64,000 nt of DNA, from assembly GCA_041879425.1 (NCBI GenBank), contig CP090855.1:1054001-1118000 (forward strand), in the 5' to 3' direction. Below, one piece after another: positions 8,038-16,437 of this stretch. Positions within the stretch are counted from its first letter, which is position 1. The number at the start of each line of letters is the position of its first letter. The DNA is from Vibrio pomeroyi (GTDB taxonomy: Bacteria > Pseudomonadota > Gammaproteobacteria > Enterobacterales > Vibrionaceae). A program made the translations under genes and the position numbers. Below the pieces are notes generated by a model. That model was not told the DNA's origin. It did no database searches and saw only the letters and a list, made by a program, of their open reading frames with translations.

Positions 8038-9378
8038 ATGTCATTACCGACACTGTTTATAGAGTTAAAAGATGAATTATTGCGGTCTAAAATAAACTCT
8101 CTAGATGAATTATCAAGCTTTGAAATAATTCAAAGTACTATGGATGTTCATTGGATTGACAAGCTACAACAACTGCAACCAGATACTGCTATTGTTGAAG
8201 TCTCTCGATTTACTAACGATGATTTTAAGTCCTTATCGAGTGCAACTGGATTGGACGAAATGGACTTGATTATTATCAGTACAGGTACGCCAAACAAAAA
8301 TTTAGACATGATGATGAACCATGGCGCAATCTTCCATTATAGAAAGCCCGTCGACATGCAAATATTGGAAGATACCCTTGCAGACTTCAGTCAATACTTC
8401 CTCCAGAAGCAGGAAGAAGGGCGTAAAGTGTCCACCAGCGATTTAGACCAGTTCGGTATGTTAGTCGGTTCTTCTAAGCCCATGCATAAGCTGTATCGAA
8501 CTTTAAGAAGAGTCGCGAAGACTGACACCAATGTTTTGATTGTCGGCGAAAGTGGGGCAGGTAAAGAATTAGTCGCACAAACGATTCACCTTGCCAGTGA
8601 TCGTAAAAACCAACCTTTTATTGCGATCAACTGCGGTGCTATCAGCCCTGAGTTAGTTGATAGTGAATTATTTGGTCATGAAAAAGGCGCTTTTACAGGG
8701 GCGAATCGCACACACCAAGGGGTGTTTAGGCAAGCAGAAGGTGGCACATTGTTTCTCGACGAAATCACCGAAATGCCACTTGAACACCAGGTCAAATTAC
8801 TACGAGTTTTAGAAACAGGTGAATATCGCCCTGTAGGCAGTAATGCAACGAGTATCGCTAATACTCGAGTCATTGCAGCGACAAACCGAGATCCACAAGT
8901 CGCTATTGAAGAACAGTTTTTGAGAGAGGATCTCTATTTCAGGTTGGCTCACTTCCCCATACATGTCCCTCCATTGCGTGAAAGAGGCGACGACATCGTC
9001 GGCTTAGCAAAACATTTTATTGCTCATCGCAACGCAAATGAAACCACTGCGAAGACCATTTTCACATCAGCGCTTCAAAAAATATCAGCCCATGCATGGC
9101 CAGGGAATGTCAGGGAATTAAAACACTGTATTGAAAGAGCTTTTATATTGGCAGATGAGACGATTAAAGATGAACACCTAATTTTTGATACTCCTCCTTT
9201 AGAAACAGGGACTACCGTTGAGGATATGATTCCGGCGGGTGTTTCTCTCGAGAAGATTGAGAAAGCGGCGATTATCAATACGCTCGAAGAAAATGAAGGC
9301 AACAAAAAGGAAACAGCACAAGACTTGGGAATCAGCATCAAAACGCTTTATAACAAGCTCGATAAGTATCAAGAGTAG
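8038..9378 (+). CDS. Sigma-54-dependent activator with a degenerate receiver
   Basis: A 446-residue enhancer-binding protein. Residues 1-125 fold like a response-regulator receiver. At the place of the phospho-acceptor Asp there is Glu54 (DTAIVEVS), while the conserved Lys103-Pro104 is kept. The AAA+ domain (about 140-375) has Walker A GESGAGKE at 170-177, the sigma-54 contact loop GAFTGA at 217-222 and Walker B LFLDE at 238-242. A Fis-type helix-turn-helix ends the protein (about 405-446). Glu can mimic phospho-Asp, so activity may not need a kinase, and no kinase gene is adjacent. It is divergent from the BON operon and probably drives the nearby -24/-12 promoters. VpsR/FleQ-like regulators are more distant alternatives. 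Confidence 0.9.
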   Translation: MSLPTLFIELKDELLRSKINSLDELSSFEIIQSTMDVHWIDKLQQLQPDTAIVEVSRFTNDDFKSLSSATGLDEMDLIIISTGTPNKNLDMMMNHGAIFHYRKPVDMQILEDTLADFSQYFLQKQEEGRKVSTSDLDQFGMLVGSSKPMHKLYRTLRRVAKTDTNVLIVGESGAGKELVAQTIHLASDRKNQPFIAINCGAISPELVDSELFGHEKGAFTGANRTHQGVFRQAEGGTLFLDEITEMPLEHQVKLLRVLETGEYRPVGSNATSIANTRVIAATNRDPQVAIEEQFLREDLYFRLAHFPIHVPPLRERGDDIVGLAKHFIAHRNANETTAKTIFTSALQKISAHAWPGNVRELKHCIERAFILADETIKDEHLIFDTPPLETGTTVEDMIPAGVSLEKIEKAAIINTLEENEGNKKETAQDLGISIKTLYNKLDKYQE

Positions 9379-9403
9379 TAATACTCATATCTGATGTTGC
9401 TAT

Positions 9404-9445
9404 GTGAAAGGTGAAAGGTGAAAGGTGAAAGGTGAAAGGTGAAAT
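9404..9445. repeat. Heptanucleotide tandem repeat (GTGAAAG)n
   Basis: Five perfect GTGAAAG copies and a sixth ending in T lie 26 bp after the stop of the sigma-54 activator gene. Copy number is likely to vary between strains. Confidence 0.95.
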
Positions 9446-9592
9446 AGCCGATAACCGAATACTTAATAAATCACCGATTAATTCAAGAAAGTACAGTATC
9501 AACACGAAAATCAAGTAACGTTTACCGCATCTGTGTGATCAAAATAGATACAGGCGATCGTTAATTTGCAGTTGATGTTTTGCTTTTCCATG

Positions 9593-9634
9593 AAAATTTA
9601 ACAGTGGAGGGTGAGCCCTCCACTGTTAAATTTT
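9593..9634 (-). terminator. Terminator of the ectoine operon
   Basis: A perfect 19-bp stem (AAAATTTAACAGTGGAGGG with its complement) and a four-base loop. It overlaps the last two bases of the aspartokinase stop codon and ends in TTTT on the minus strand. Confidence 0.9.
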
Positions 9635-11057
9635 ATGCTGCATTCACCGATGTCTCGGTTCTTTTATCTTGGTCAAAGAATTCTTCATGCAACGCGCAAA
9701 TCGCTTGTTGATACTTGTCATCACTCACAACAAATTGCACATTTACGTTTCTCATAGACGAATGTAATGCAATAGGCGTAACACTATGGTTCATCAAAGC
9801 CAATACACCATTAGCGAGCGTTTTATTGGTATCAATTTGAGAACCGATCGCTGAGATTATAGCGACCATTCGACCTGAAATAGATGCCTGAGGGTAACGT
9901 TTCTCAGCCTTATAAGACACCTTGTTTAAACTCTCGGTGCTACCACCTAGATAATAGGTAATAGAATTGGCGTTCATCTCTTTACCAATAAGGTTCACTC
10001 TAGCATCTGCGATAATCTCCATTAACTCATAACTAACATTGTCCGCCTTACCGACCATTCCCTGGTCAAAAACATGTAACGCATATACCTTCTGTTTTCC
10101 GGCAATGATCTCAATGTGATTCGTGTCTGGTCGGTAATCAGAAGAAATCAGTGTTCCCTCATGTTCTGGCTCGAAGGTGTTTTTGATTTGCAGTTCTATG
10201 CCACTTTCTCGTAACCCAGCAGCCGCATTAGAGTGAATAGCTTCCATACCAAGGTTAGCCAGTTGATCGGCAACATCATAATTAGTTGCCCCAATCGGTT
10301 TAACCGAACCTACACCAACGACTTTTGGGTCAGCCGAACTAAAGTGATACTCCTTATGGATGATCGCCAATGATGCCTCAGTAATAGTAGCGATACGACT
10401 AAACGTCATCTCACTGTAACCACGATCATAAGTATGCATCAAACCTTCTTTGCAATACGCATAACCAGTTACTATGGGAAGCTCCTCAGTAACATCAATG
10501 TCAGAGAAAGCCTCTCTAATCGTATCGTCCAAACTTTGAGGGGTTTTGTTGTCCCAACCAGAAAGGTCAACAAAGGTCGAATTTATACCAATGTTTTTTA
10601 ATTTAAGAGCCGTGTTGTATGCACTATGTGACTCTCCAATTGAAGAAAGAAACTCTCTAATCTGTGGTAAATAATGTCTCAGTGAAAACTGTCCGTATTG
10701 GCACGTTTCAAGAATGTTAGTAATACAGTTTTTGGCTTCTGAAATACGAGACCGGATGAACTTATCTGCTCTCATACGATTCATTGGATCTGCAAAAATA
10801 TGCTCATTGGTCAATAGCATGCGGCGTTCAATATAAGATAGAGCATCCTTCCACGAATCGTCACGCATCGCTATCAATTGATAGACACCAGGCTTACCTG
10901 TTTTTTTACATTCCAACAATGCATCCGTCATACCGCTGTAAGCGGACACAACAAAGATTCGGTTATAAGGATTTTGAGGGCGGAGAATAATATTGTCGAG
11001 CACAGCATCAAATGCTGTCATTGATGTACCGCCGATTTTTTCTACGGTAAACGTCAT
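9633..11057 (-). CDS. ask: Ectoine-pathway aspartate kinase (Ask_Ect)
   Basis: Catalyses ATP-dependent phosphorylation of L-aspartate, the first step toward aspartate semialdehyde and diaminobutyrate. The preferred start is the ATG at 11057, which puts the kinase motif KIGGTSM near residue 7. The frame also runs back to a GTG at 11120 but that adds an unrelated tail. The protein has 474 residues: an amino-acid-kinase domain, then ACT-type regulatory repeats in the last 150 residues. It is the fourth gene of ectABC-ask. Such dedicated kinases escape feedback inhibition by lysine and threonine, so ectoine can be made at high rate. It ends in a strong terminator. Confidence 0.93.
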   Translation of the reverse strand: MTFTVEKIGGTSMTAFDAVLDNIILRPQNPYNRIFVVSAYSGMTDALLECKKTGKPGVYQLIAMRDDSWKDALSYIERRMLLTNEHIFADPMNRMRADKFIRSRISEAKNCITNILETCQYGQFSLRHYLPQIREFLSSIGESHSAYNTALKLKNIGINSTFVDLSGWDNKTPQSLDDTIREAFSDIDVTEELPIVTGYAYCKEGLMHTYDRGYSEMTFSRIATITEASLAIIHKEYHFSSADPKVVGVGSVKPIGATNYDVADQLANLGMEAIHSNAAAGLRESGIELQIKNTFEPEHEGTLISSDYRPDTNHIEIIAGKQKVYALHVFDQGMVGKADNVSYELMEIIADARVNLIGKEMNANSITYYLGGSTESLNKVSYKAEKRYPQASISGRMVAIISAIGSQIDTNKTLANGVLALMNHSVTPIALHSSMRNVNVQFVVSDDKYQQAICALHEEFFDQDKRTETSVNAA

Positions 11058-11135
11058 AAAAGACCTTTTGTTCTTGAAGAGATTAAAGACTAAATAATAG
11101 GGAGCGGGGTGAGATATCACCCCTGAATATATGGG

Positions 11136-11522
11136 TTAATCAACGAGTGGATAAACGCCGTTTTCATCGTGTACTTCAGCGCCAGTAATTGGTGGGTTAA
11201 ACACACAAGCCATTGTCATTTCTTTGTTTTTATATGCGCGTAAATAATGCTCATCATTCTTATCTAGGATGTACAACGTACCGGGTTTGATTGGGTAAGT
11301 TTTACCACCAACGACTTCAATCTCCCCTTCACCACTCATACAAAACACAGACTCCAAGTGGTTTTGGTAATGGATATGTGTTTCTGTCGCTTCGTAAATT
11401 GTTGTGATATGAAAAGAAAATCCCATATTGTCATCTTTCAATAACATGCGAGTGCTTTCCCAGTTATCCGATACAATACGTCTTTCACTATTACGACATT
11501 CATCAAGTGTTCTAACAATCAT
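11136..11522 (-). CDS. ectC: L-ectoine synthase
   Basis: Cyclises N-gamma-acetyl-diaminobutyrate to ectoine, the last step of the pathway. The 128-residue protein is a single cupin domain of the usual EctC length and begins with MIVRTLDECRNSERRI-type residues seen in the family. It includes ETHIHYQNHLESVFCMSGEGE, from which the iron-binding and substrate residues come. It lies 13 bp after ectB and before ask. Confidence 0.96.
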   Translation of the reverse strand: MIVRTLDECRNSERRIVSDNWESTRMLLKDDNMGFSFHITTIYEATETHIHYQNHLESVFCMSGEGEIEVVGGKTYPIKPGTLYILDKNDEHYLRAYKNKEMTMACVFNPPITGAEVHDENGVYPLVD

Positions 11523-11535
11523 TTTACTCTCCCTA

Positions 11536-12801
11536 TTACGATGCTTTCTTGAAATGCTTGGTTGCTACCACTTCAACTGAGTCTTCGAAAATAGTTAAAC
11601 CTTGCATCAATTCCGATTCTGAAATGGTTAATGGACAAAAGAACTTCAAGATTTCATCGTTTGGACCTGCGGTCTCAATTACCATGCCCTTGTCAAAACA
11701 CACTTTTGCAATCTCATCAGCTGTGTTCCCAACTTTACATTCAATGCCAATCATCATTCCGCGTCCCTTGCGTTGAACAAATAGCTCAGGGAAACGCTTG
11801 AGATTGCGTTGAATGACATCATCGACCATGCTTGAGCTACGTTGAATATGATTTTCAAAATCATCATTTGACCAATACATTTCTAACGCTTTAGCAGCAG
11901 TAATGAACGCATGGTTGTTACCACGGAAGGTGCCGTTGTGTTCTCCCGGCTCCCACTTGTCTAGTTCAGGCTTTAATAAAACCACAGCCATCGGTAAGCC
12001 ATAACCACTTATCGACTTAGATAGCGTAACGATATCTGGTTTTATACCTGAAGGTTCAAAGCTAAAAAACGTTCCTGTTCGACCACAACCGGCTTGAATA
12101 TCATCCACAATAAGTAGGATATCGTGGGCTTTACAGATTTTGCTTAACTTCTGTAGCCACTCATTTGAAGCGACATTTAACCCACCTTCACCCTGAACCG
12201 TTTCCAATAAAACGGCAGCAGGTTTATCCATACCAGCGGAATTATCGGTTAACATCGTTTCAAATAATTTTAAACCATCGATTCCAGCGTAACCTTCAAA
12301 TGGCAAACGCGTAACGTTGTTGAGATTTGAGCCCGCACCTTGCCTGTGGTGTTGGTTGCCTGTAGCAGCCAATGCACCCGCCGTACAACCATGAAAACCA
12401 TTGGTAAATGCAACAATACTGCTTCGACTTTTTACTTTTTTCGCCAACTTAATCGCTGCCTCAACCGCATTTGTTCCTGTCGGGCCGGTAAATTGAACTT
12501 TGTAATCTAATGCTCGAGGTTCCAAAATAAAGCGACTAAGAGCTTCTAGGAATTCAGCTTTGGCTTTTGAATGCATATCCAAGCCATGTGTAATTCCATC
12601 CATTTCAATATACTCAAGTAAAGCTTGCTTAAGTATTGGATTGTTATGACCGTAATTGAGAGATCCTGCTCCAGCAAGAAAATCGAGGTAACGATCACCT
12701 TGTTTTGTTTCAAGCCAGCAGCCTTTTGATTTAGCAAAAGTGACTGGAAAACTATTCGAGTATGAACGTACGTTAGATTCCTGCTTTTTAAAAATATCCA
12801 T
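11536..12801 (-). CDS. ectB: Diaminobutyrate--2-oxoglutarate transaminase
   Basis: A 421-residue class-III PLP aminotransferase that makes L-2,4-diaminobutyrate from aspartate semialdehyde with glutamate as amino donor. The family PLP region is visible: TGTNAVEAAIKLAKK near residues 108-122, DDIQAGCGRTG (PLP-binding Asp) near 233 and the Schiff-base lysine in TLSKSISGYGLP. Length and operon place (between ectA, 35 bp upstream, and ectC) are as in other Vibrio species. Confidence 0.96.
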   Translation of the reverse strand: MDIFKKQESNVRSYSNSFPVTFAKSKGCWLETKQGDRYLDFLAGAGSLNYGHNNPILKQALLEYIEMDGITHGLDMHSKAKAEFLEALSRFILEPRALDYKVQFTGPTGTNAVEAAIKLAKKVKSRSSIVAFTNGFHGCTAGALAATGNQHHRQGAGSNLNNVTRLPFEGYAGIDGLKLFETMLTDNSAGMDKPAAVLLETVQGEGGLNVASNEWLQKLSKICKAHDILLIVDDIQAGCGRTGTFFSFEPSGIKPDIVTLSKSISGYGLPMAVVLLKPELDKWEPGEHNGTFRGNNHAFITAAKALEMYWSNDDFENHIQRSSSMVDDVIQRNLKRFPELFVQRKGRGMMIGIECKVGNTADEIAKVCFDKGMVIETAGPNDEILKFFCPLTISESELMQGLTIFEDSVEVVATKHFKKAS

Positions 12802-12836
12802 GATAAGGCCGTTATTTGATTCCTATAAGTTAATGA

Positions 12837-13370
12837 TTATTTAAGGGGTATTCGATACAAATACTCAGTATCGTGCAGCCCTTTAAAATGAACATTTTCA
12901 TCTAAGAAAGTGGTCACTTTTCCAGTGCTACTATTTTTTGCGTCTAGCTTTTTAAAGAGTGCCCAAGACGCTTGATTTGACTTAGTAATGGTTGTTTCAA
13001 TAGCTTCTATACTCTTCAGCCACTCTCGACGAAGTAAGCTGTTCAACATCTTGTAAGCTAAAGAGTGACCTCTAAATCGAGGGGCAACTGCAACTTGCCA
13101 AATAAAGAGAACATTAGGCTCACTCGGTTTTTGATAACTCGAGATAAAACCCGCAAGCTCACCTTTGTTCTCAACCAAAATACAAGTTTTACTAAAGTGA
13201 GTGGATTGCAAAAAATTGCAATATGACGAGTTGGTGTCTAGTGGCGGACATTCTGAAATCAGTCGATAAATGCCGTTGCCATCCGAAGCTTTGGGCTCGC
13301 GAAAACTCCATTCTTCACTCGTTTTTTCTATCACTTCTGGACACAACACCCAAGGCGCTGATGTAATCAT
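12837..13370 (-). CDS. ectA: Diaminobutyrate acetyltransferase
   Basis: A 177-residue GNAT enzyme that transfers acetyl from acetyl-CoA to diaminobutyrate. The acetyl-CoA loop is seen in VAVAPRFRGHSLAYKML near residues 95-111, and FREPKASDGNGIYRLISE near the N-terminus is typical of EctA. It is the first gene of ectABC-ask. AAAGGA lies upstream of the ATG, though at a slightly long distance. Confidence 0.95.
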   Translation of the reverse strand: MITSAPWVLCPEVIEKTSEEWSFREPKASDGNGIYRLISECPPLDTNSSYCNFLQSTHFSKTCILVENKGELAGFISSYQKPSEPNVLFIWQVAVAPRFRGHSLAYKMLNSLLRREWLKSIEAIETTITKSNQASWALFKKLDAKNSSTGKVTTFLDENVHFKGLHDTEYLYRIPLK

Positions 13371-13732
13371 ACCGAGAAATTCCTTTGAGCTCTAATTAAA
13401 TTCCTTTTTATTATGAGCATTTACTCCCTACTAAGATCAATACCTTAACTTTAAAAAACAAAAATTAGTGACATGATTCACATTTAGTGGCGGTCAGCAT
13501 GAATTAAATAATACTTTGAGTTCTAATGTATTTGATCGATGGAGATCTTAAGAAAATGTCTTTAACCGAATAAGCGTCAAAAGAAGGTTAGAGTCATTAG
13601 TAAATTATGTGCTCAGATTGCCAATCAAGCGGCATAAATCACCAACACTCTCAGTGTTGAACATTCTATCGAGTAGATAGCAACGCTTCGAATGGCAGTG
13701 ACTCGTTATCCACTATTAAAATATCGGCCTCA
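13371..13732. other. Intergenic region upstream of ectA (osmoregulated promoter region)
   Basis: No convincing gene is seen between ectA and the terminator at 13733. On the minus strand TTGATC lies about 18 bases before CATAAT-like bases at roughly 13410-13440, which could be a sigma-70 promoter for ectA. In other Vibrio species CosR represses this promoter, but I cannot recognise its binding site by eye. Confidence 0.4.
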
Positions 13733-13766
13733 AAAACAAAAAACCTAGCGAGAGCTCGCTAGGTTT
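13733..13766 (-). terminator. Terminator of the small gene ending at 13836
   Basis: AAACCTAGCGAG pairs with CTCGCTAGGTTT (13741-13766). On the minus strand it is followed by TTTTTTGTTTTTG. Confidence 0.85.
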
Positions 13767-13835
13767 CTTATCTAACATATCGATGAATAATGAACTCAGA
13801 GGAAACGAGTCCAGGAATATCAGCTTGGAAAAGGT

Positions 13836-14096
13836 TTACTTCAAGGGATCATTGTCAGGCAATGCTTTATGTATCCATAGCGCCAGACGCTTTTTAATGT
13901 TTGCCCCATCAAGCTTACTTTCTGGTAACGGCGTGATCTGATTTACTTCAACAAGAAACAAGTACACCGCTTTAACCTTGATCGGTTGAGATGAATTCGG
14001 CAAATCAAAACCTTGTAGTTTTGCCATCTTAAAACCGACTTCAACTGCTTTTTTTACCAGCTTATCTTCATTAATGATCTTCGCGGTTTTCGACAT
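13836..14096 (-). CDS. Conserved small protein, DUF5062-like
   Basis: An 86-residue soluble protein with no signal or membrane segment. Residues about 40-75 (VKAVYLFLVEVNQITPLPESKLDG) look like a conserved core I associate with a small Vibrio/Shewanella family (DUF5062). I cannot confirm the family from sequence alone. A good GGAG precedes the ATG and a strong terminator follows, so it is expressed as a single gene. No function is known. Confidence 0.7.
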   Translation of the reverse strand: MSKTAKIINEDKLVKKAVEVGFKMAKLQGFDLPNSSQPIKVKAVYLFLVEVNQITPLPESKLDGANIKKRLALWIHKALPDNDPLK

Positions 14097-14547
14097 GTCA
14101 TCTCCATCATCTTTATCGAGTGAATATTGAGTATATCAAACAGAATCTTAGACAAGATTACAGTGATCCCAATTCAGAAAAATCGCTCCGATAAATAAAG
14201 TAAAACGAATTACAGATTCAAATCAAATGCCAACCCAATTGACATTGAAAACATGAATGATAATACGCAAAAAGTCTCTTAATAGAAAACTCAATAAATG
14301 AGATCCTCAGTCAAGAAACCAAAAATCGAACAATTTTTGACTTATCATTCAAAAAGATACGGAATACTATGAATAATCATATAGATAATACCAATTCTAT
14401 CAATGAGAGATAACTTTATGTTATTTAATCAGTTTTATAATATAAAGACTTAGATCATGTTTACAGTCACCTGTAGTGAAAAAGTTATTTACAAAACACT
14501 CACTAGAGAAATAGAATAAACCCACTAATTTTATACTGGTGTTAAAA
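14097..14547. other. AT-rich intergenic region with no recognised feature
   Basis: About 450 bp between two divergent small genes. No gene or hairpin of note was seen. It should hold the promoters of both genes. Confidence 0.5.
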
Positions 14548-14763
14548 ATGCGTTACCTATGGGCTTCATTCTGTCATAAAAATCCAATTCCCGGACGAAT
14601 CGTTCATGTCCTTGTTATGTTGGTAGCGTTAGCTTCTATCGTCGTGCCACTGATTTCCAAAGATGCCACAACCATCATCGCCTCACTATGTGTCGCGCTT
14701 GTATGCTTTGTATTGTTTGTGTTCTTTGCGATGGCCGATAAGATGCGTTCAGGTATGCATTAA
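14548..14763 (+). CDS. Small two-helix membrane protein
   Basis: A 71-residue protein if started at the ATG at 14548. A GTG three codons earlier is possible, and neither start has a strong ribosome site. Two hydrophobic segments (about 20-37 and 43-63) are separated by a short polar loop (SKDATT), with positive charges at both ends. It is followed by a terminator at 14829. Probably real, but a family was not recognised. Confidence 0.5.
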   Translation: MRYLWASFCHKNPIPGRIVHVLVMLVALASIVVPLISKDATTIIASLCVALVCFVLFVFFAMADKMRSGMH

Positions 14764-14828
14764 TCCCAGATATTTGCCAAGCATTGTCTTTTTTAATTTC
14801 ATTATAAAATGCTGGCTACCAATTACGG

Positions 14829-14859
14829 AAAAGCCCAAAGTTATTAGCTTTGGGCTTTT
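14829..14859. terminator. Bidirectional terminator
   Basis: AAAAGCCCAAAG and CTTTGGGCTTTT form a 12-bp stem with a seven-base loop. It lies between the + small membrane gene and the - acetyltransferase gene. Confidence 0.85.
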
Positions 14860-14908
14860 CTTCTAGCGACTGTGGTTGATTACAACCGAGTGATACGACA
14901 ACCGAGGC

Positions 14909-15340
14909 TTACAGCGTCATATGCAGAATTGGAAATGGTTTTCCCATGTCATCAAGTGGAGAGCGTGATTCAATTTTGAACCCCATGTGCTGATAAAAAC
15001 CTACCGCTTGTGGGTTTTGCTCATTGACGTCAACTTTGGTAGCTGCCAACTGCTCAATCGCATGTTGCAACAACACCGTACCTACTCCTTGTCCTCGAAC
15101 TTCATTCAAAACAAAAAGCATCTCGACTTTTGCATCATGGACACCCACGAAACCAATAATCGAACCACTTTCATTTTTAACGCATTTCAAAGAAACCGCA
15201 GGGAATGCATGTTCCATGATGATAGGTTTAAAAAACTCAATATCTTCTTCTGTAATAAAGTCATGAGTTGCTCGGACTGAATTTTCCCAAACCTTAAGCA
15301 TTTCTGCGTAATCTTCAGGAAGCACATTTTCTATAGTCAT
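14909..15340 (-). CDS. YjaB-like GNAT N-acetyltransferase
   Basis: Starting at the ATG at 15340 the protein has 143 residues. The frame runs further upstream but without a matching start. It closely follows E. coli YjaB: SVRATHDFI near residue 19, the acetyl-CoA loop VRGQGVGTVLLQHA near 85, and the C-terminal VNEQNPQAVGFYQHMGFK and DDMGKPFPILHM. The substrate of YjaB-type enzymes is not established. It is a single gene downstream of qnr on the same strand, 121 bp away. Confidence 0.88.
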   Translation of the reverse strand: MTIENVLPEDYAEMLKVWENSVRATHDFITEEDIEFFKPIIMEHAFPAVSLKCVKNESGSIIGFVGVHDAKVEMLFVLNEVRGQGVGTVLLQHAIEQLAATKVDVNEQNPQAVGFYQHMGFKIESRSPLDDMGKPFPILHMTL

Positions 15341-15460
15341 AATTTTTCTCTGGATTGAACTGAATATAAACATGTGCAGCCGCGAGGCCATAGTGTAACA
15401 AGCGTTAGTCATACAAAACAACACTGTTCACTATTCGCTTTCCTAGATCCACCCACTCTA

Positions 15461-16117
15461 TTAATCGGGCATCACAACAATGCCCATAATTTCAAGCAGT
15501 TGCTCTTGCTGCCAAGCCACAATTTTAATTCCAGATGTATCGACCTTACGAGGGTCTAAACCGTCTAATTCAGCATGGCACAAGTTTGCGCCTTGCATGC
15601 TGAACTGTCCCCATACATCTTCCGAGAATACACCGCGGCTGAGATCCGATTCTTTCAGTGATGCACCAGCAAGGTAAGTGCCTATCCAGCGATTTTCAAA
15701 CAACTCACACTTTTCTAAGCAGGCCTGTTCAAAGTTGGCGTAAGACAGGTTACAACCCGTAATATACGCCGAGCAAAAATACATGCGATTGCTCACCTGG
15801 TTAGCAAAATTTGTTCGCATAAAGTTGGCGCCCTTCAAATCACACTCACGCAGCTCTATCCCATAGCAATTGGCGTTACTGAAATTGGCCATGGCGAGCT
15901 GACAATTCTGAAAACTTGCATCACGCAAATCTGCAACATCGAAGTGGCAGCCCTCGATGTCTCCTTGCTCTATGAACTTACAATTGATAAACGTTGCATC
16001 ACGTAAGTTTGAACGCCTGAAGTCGCATCGGATAAAAGTGCATGCGGTAAATGTCATTTCAGACAGATCTTGATGAGCAAAACTGTGTTGATGATAAGTG
16101 CTGTTATTGGTGTCCAT
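15461..16117 (-). CDS. qnr: Qnr-type pentapeptide-repeat protein (QnrS/QnrVS group)
   Basis: A 218-residue right-handed beta-helix of pentapeptide repeats (A(D/N)LXX), a DNA mimic that protects gyrase and topoisomerase IV from quinolones. Length and sequence fit the QnrS group closely. IEQGDIEGCHFDVADLRDAS, VSNRMYFCSAYI and the end GLDPRKVDTSGIKI are almost as in QnrS1. Chromosomal qnrVS genes are known in Vibrio splendidus, thought to be a source of plasmid QnrS. No mobile-element sequence surrounds it, so it looks resident. Its ATG follows directly on the TAA of a possible leader ORF, with GGGGG as its ribosome site. Confidence 0.95.
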   Translation of the reverse strand: MDTNNSTYHQHSFAHQDLSEMTFTACTFIRCDFRRSNLRDATFINCKFIEQGDIEGCHFDVADLRDASFQNCQLAMANFSNANCYGIELRECDLKGANFMRTNFANQVSNRMYFCSAYITGCNLSYANFEQACLEKCELFENRWIGTYLAGASLKESDLSRGVFSEDVWGQFSMQGANLCHAELDGLDPRKVDTSGIKIVAWQQEQLLEIMGIVVMPD

Positions 16118-16252
16118 TTAGCCCCCTAAAGAAATTAAGCTAAGACTACCATTGTGATCTTCAGAAAACACCAAATTAAAAACCAATAAAAACAGCAAGT
16201 TAAAACACCCCAATTTAGCCATTTTAAGGCCCCAAACGGGCGATTTAAGCAT
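16118..16252 (-). CDS. Candidate 44-residue leader peptide abutting qnr
   Basis: The ATG at 16252 has AGGA seven bases upstream. The frame ends with TAA directly before the qnr ATG (TAAATG). The peptide has a short basic start, a hydrophobic stretch (CFNLLFLLVFNLVFS) and a polar end. The arrangement suggests translational coupling. No conservation can be checked here, and the frame could be chance. Confidence 0.35.
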   Translation of the reverse strand: MLKSPVWGLKMAKLGCFNLLFLLVFNLVFSEDHNGSLSLISLGG

Positions 16253-16371
16253 GTTATTTCCTGTTATTAGAACGCGCTTATTTTGAAAAAAGTTTTGCTG
16301 CTTAGAAGGCTTAACAGAAGATAAAGTCACTTCGACGAAACGAGTCAATTATAGACTACCTCCTAACGCTC

Positions 16372-16389
16372 TAGACTGGACGGTTGGTA
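16372..16389. promoter_or_regulatory. Operator-like site before tetR, related to those of adh and aldh
   Basis: TAGACTGGACGGTTGGTA matches the reverse complement of the 22138-22155 site at 14 of 18 positions. It lies 49 bp before the tetR ATG and in the tetR-qnr divergent region. Confidence 0.55.
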
Positions 16390-16437
16390 TGCATCTCGCT
16401 ACACTAATCATCATTCTCGGCATAAAGAGTAAGACCA

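Noticed and set aside
16118..16348. Longer 76-residue frame before qnr
   Set aside because: The upstream extension has no ribosome site and crosses the likely qnr promoter; only the 44-codon part from 16252 is worth considering.
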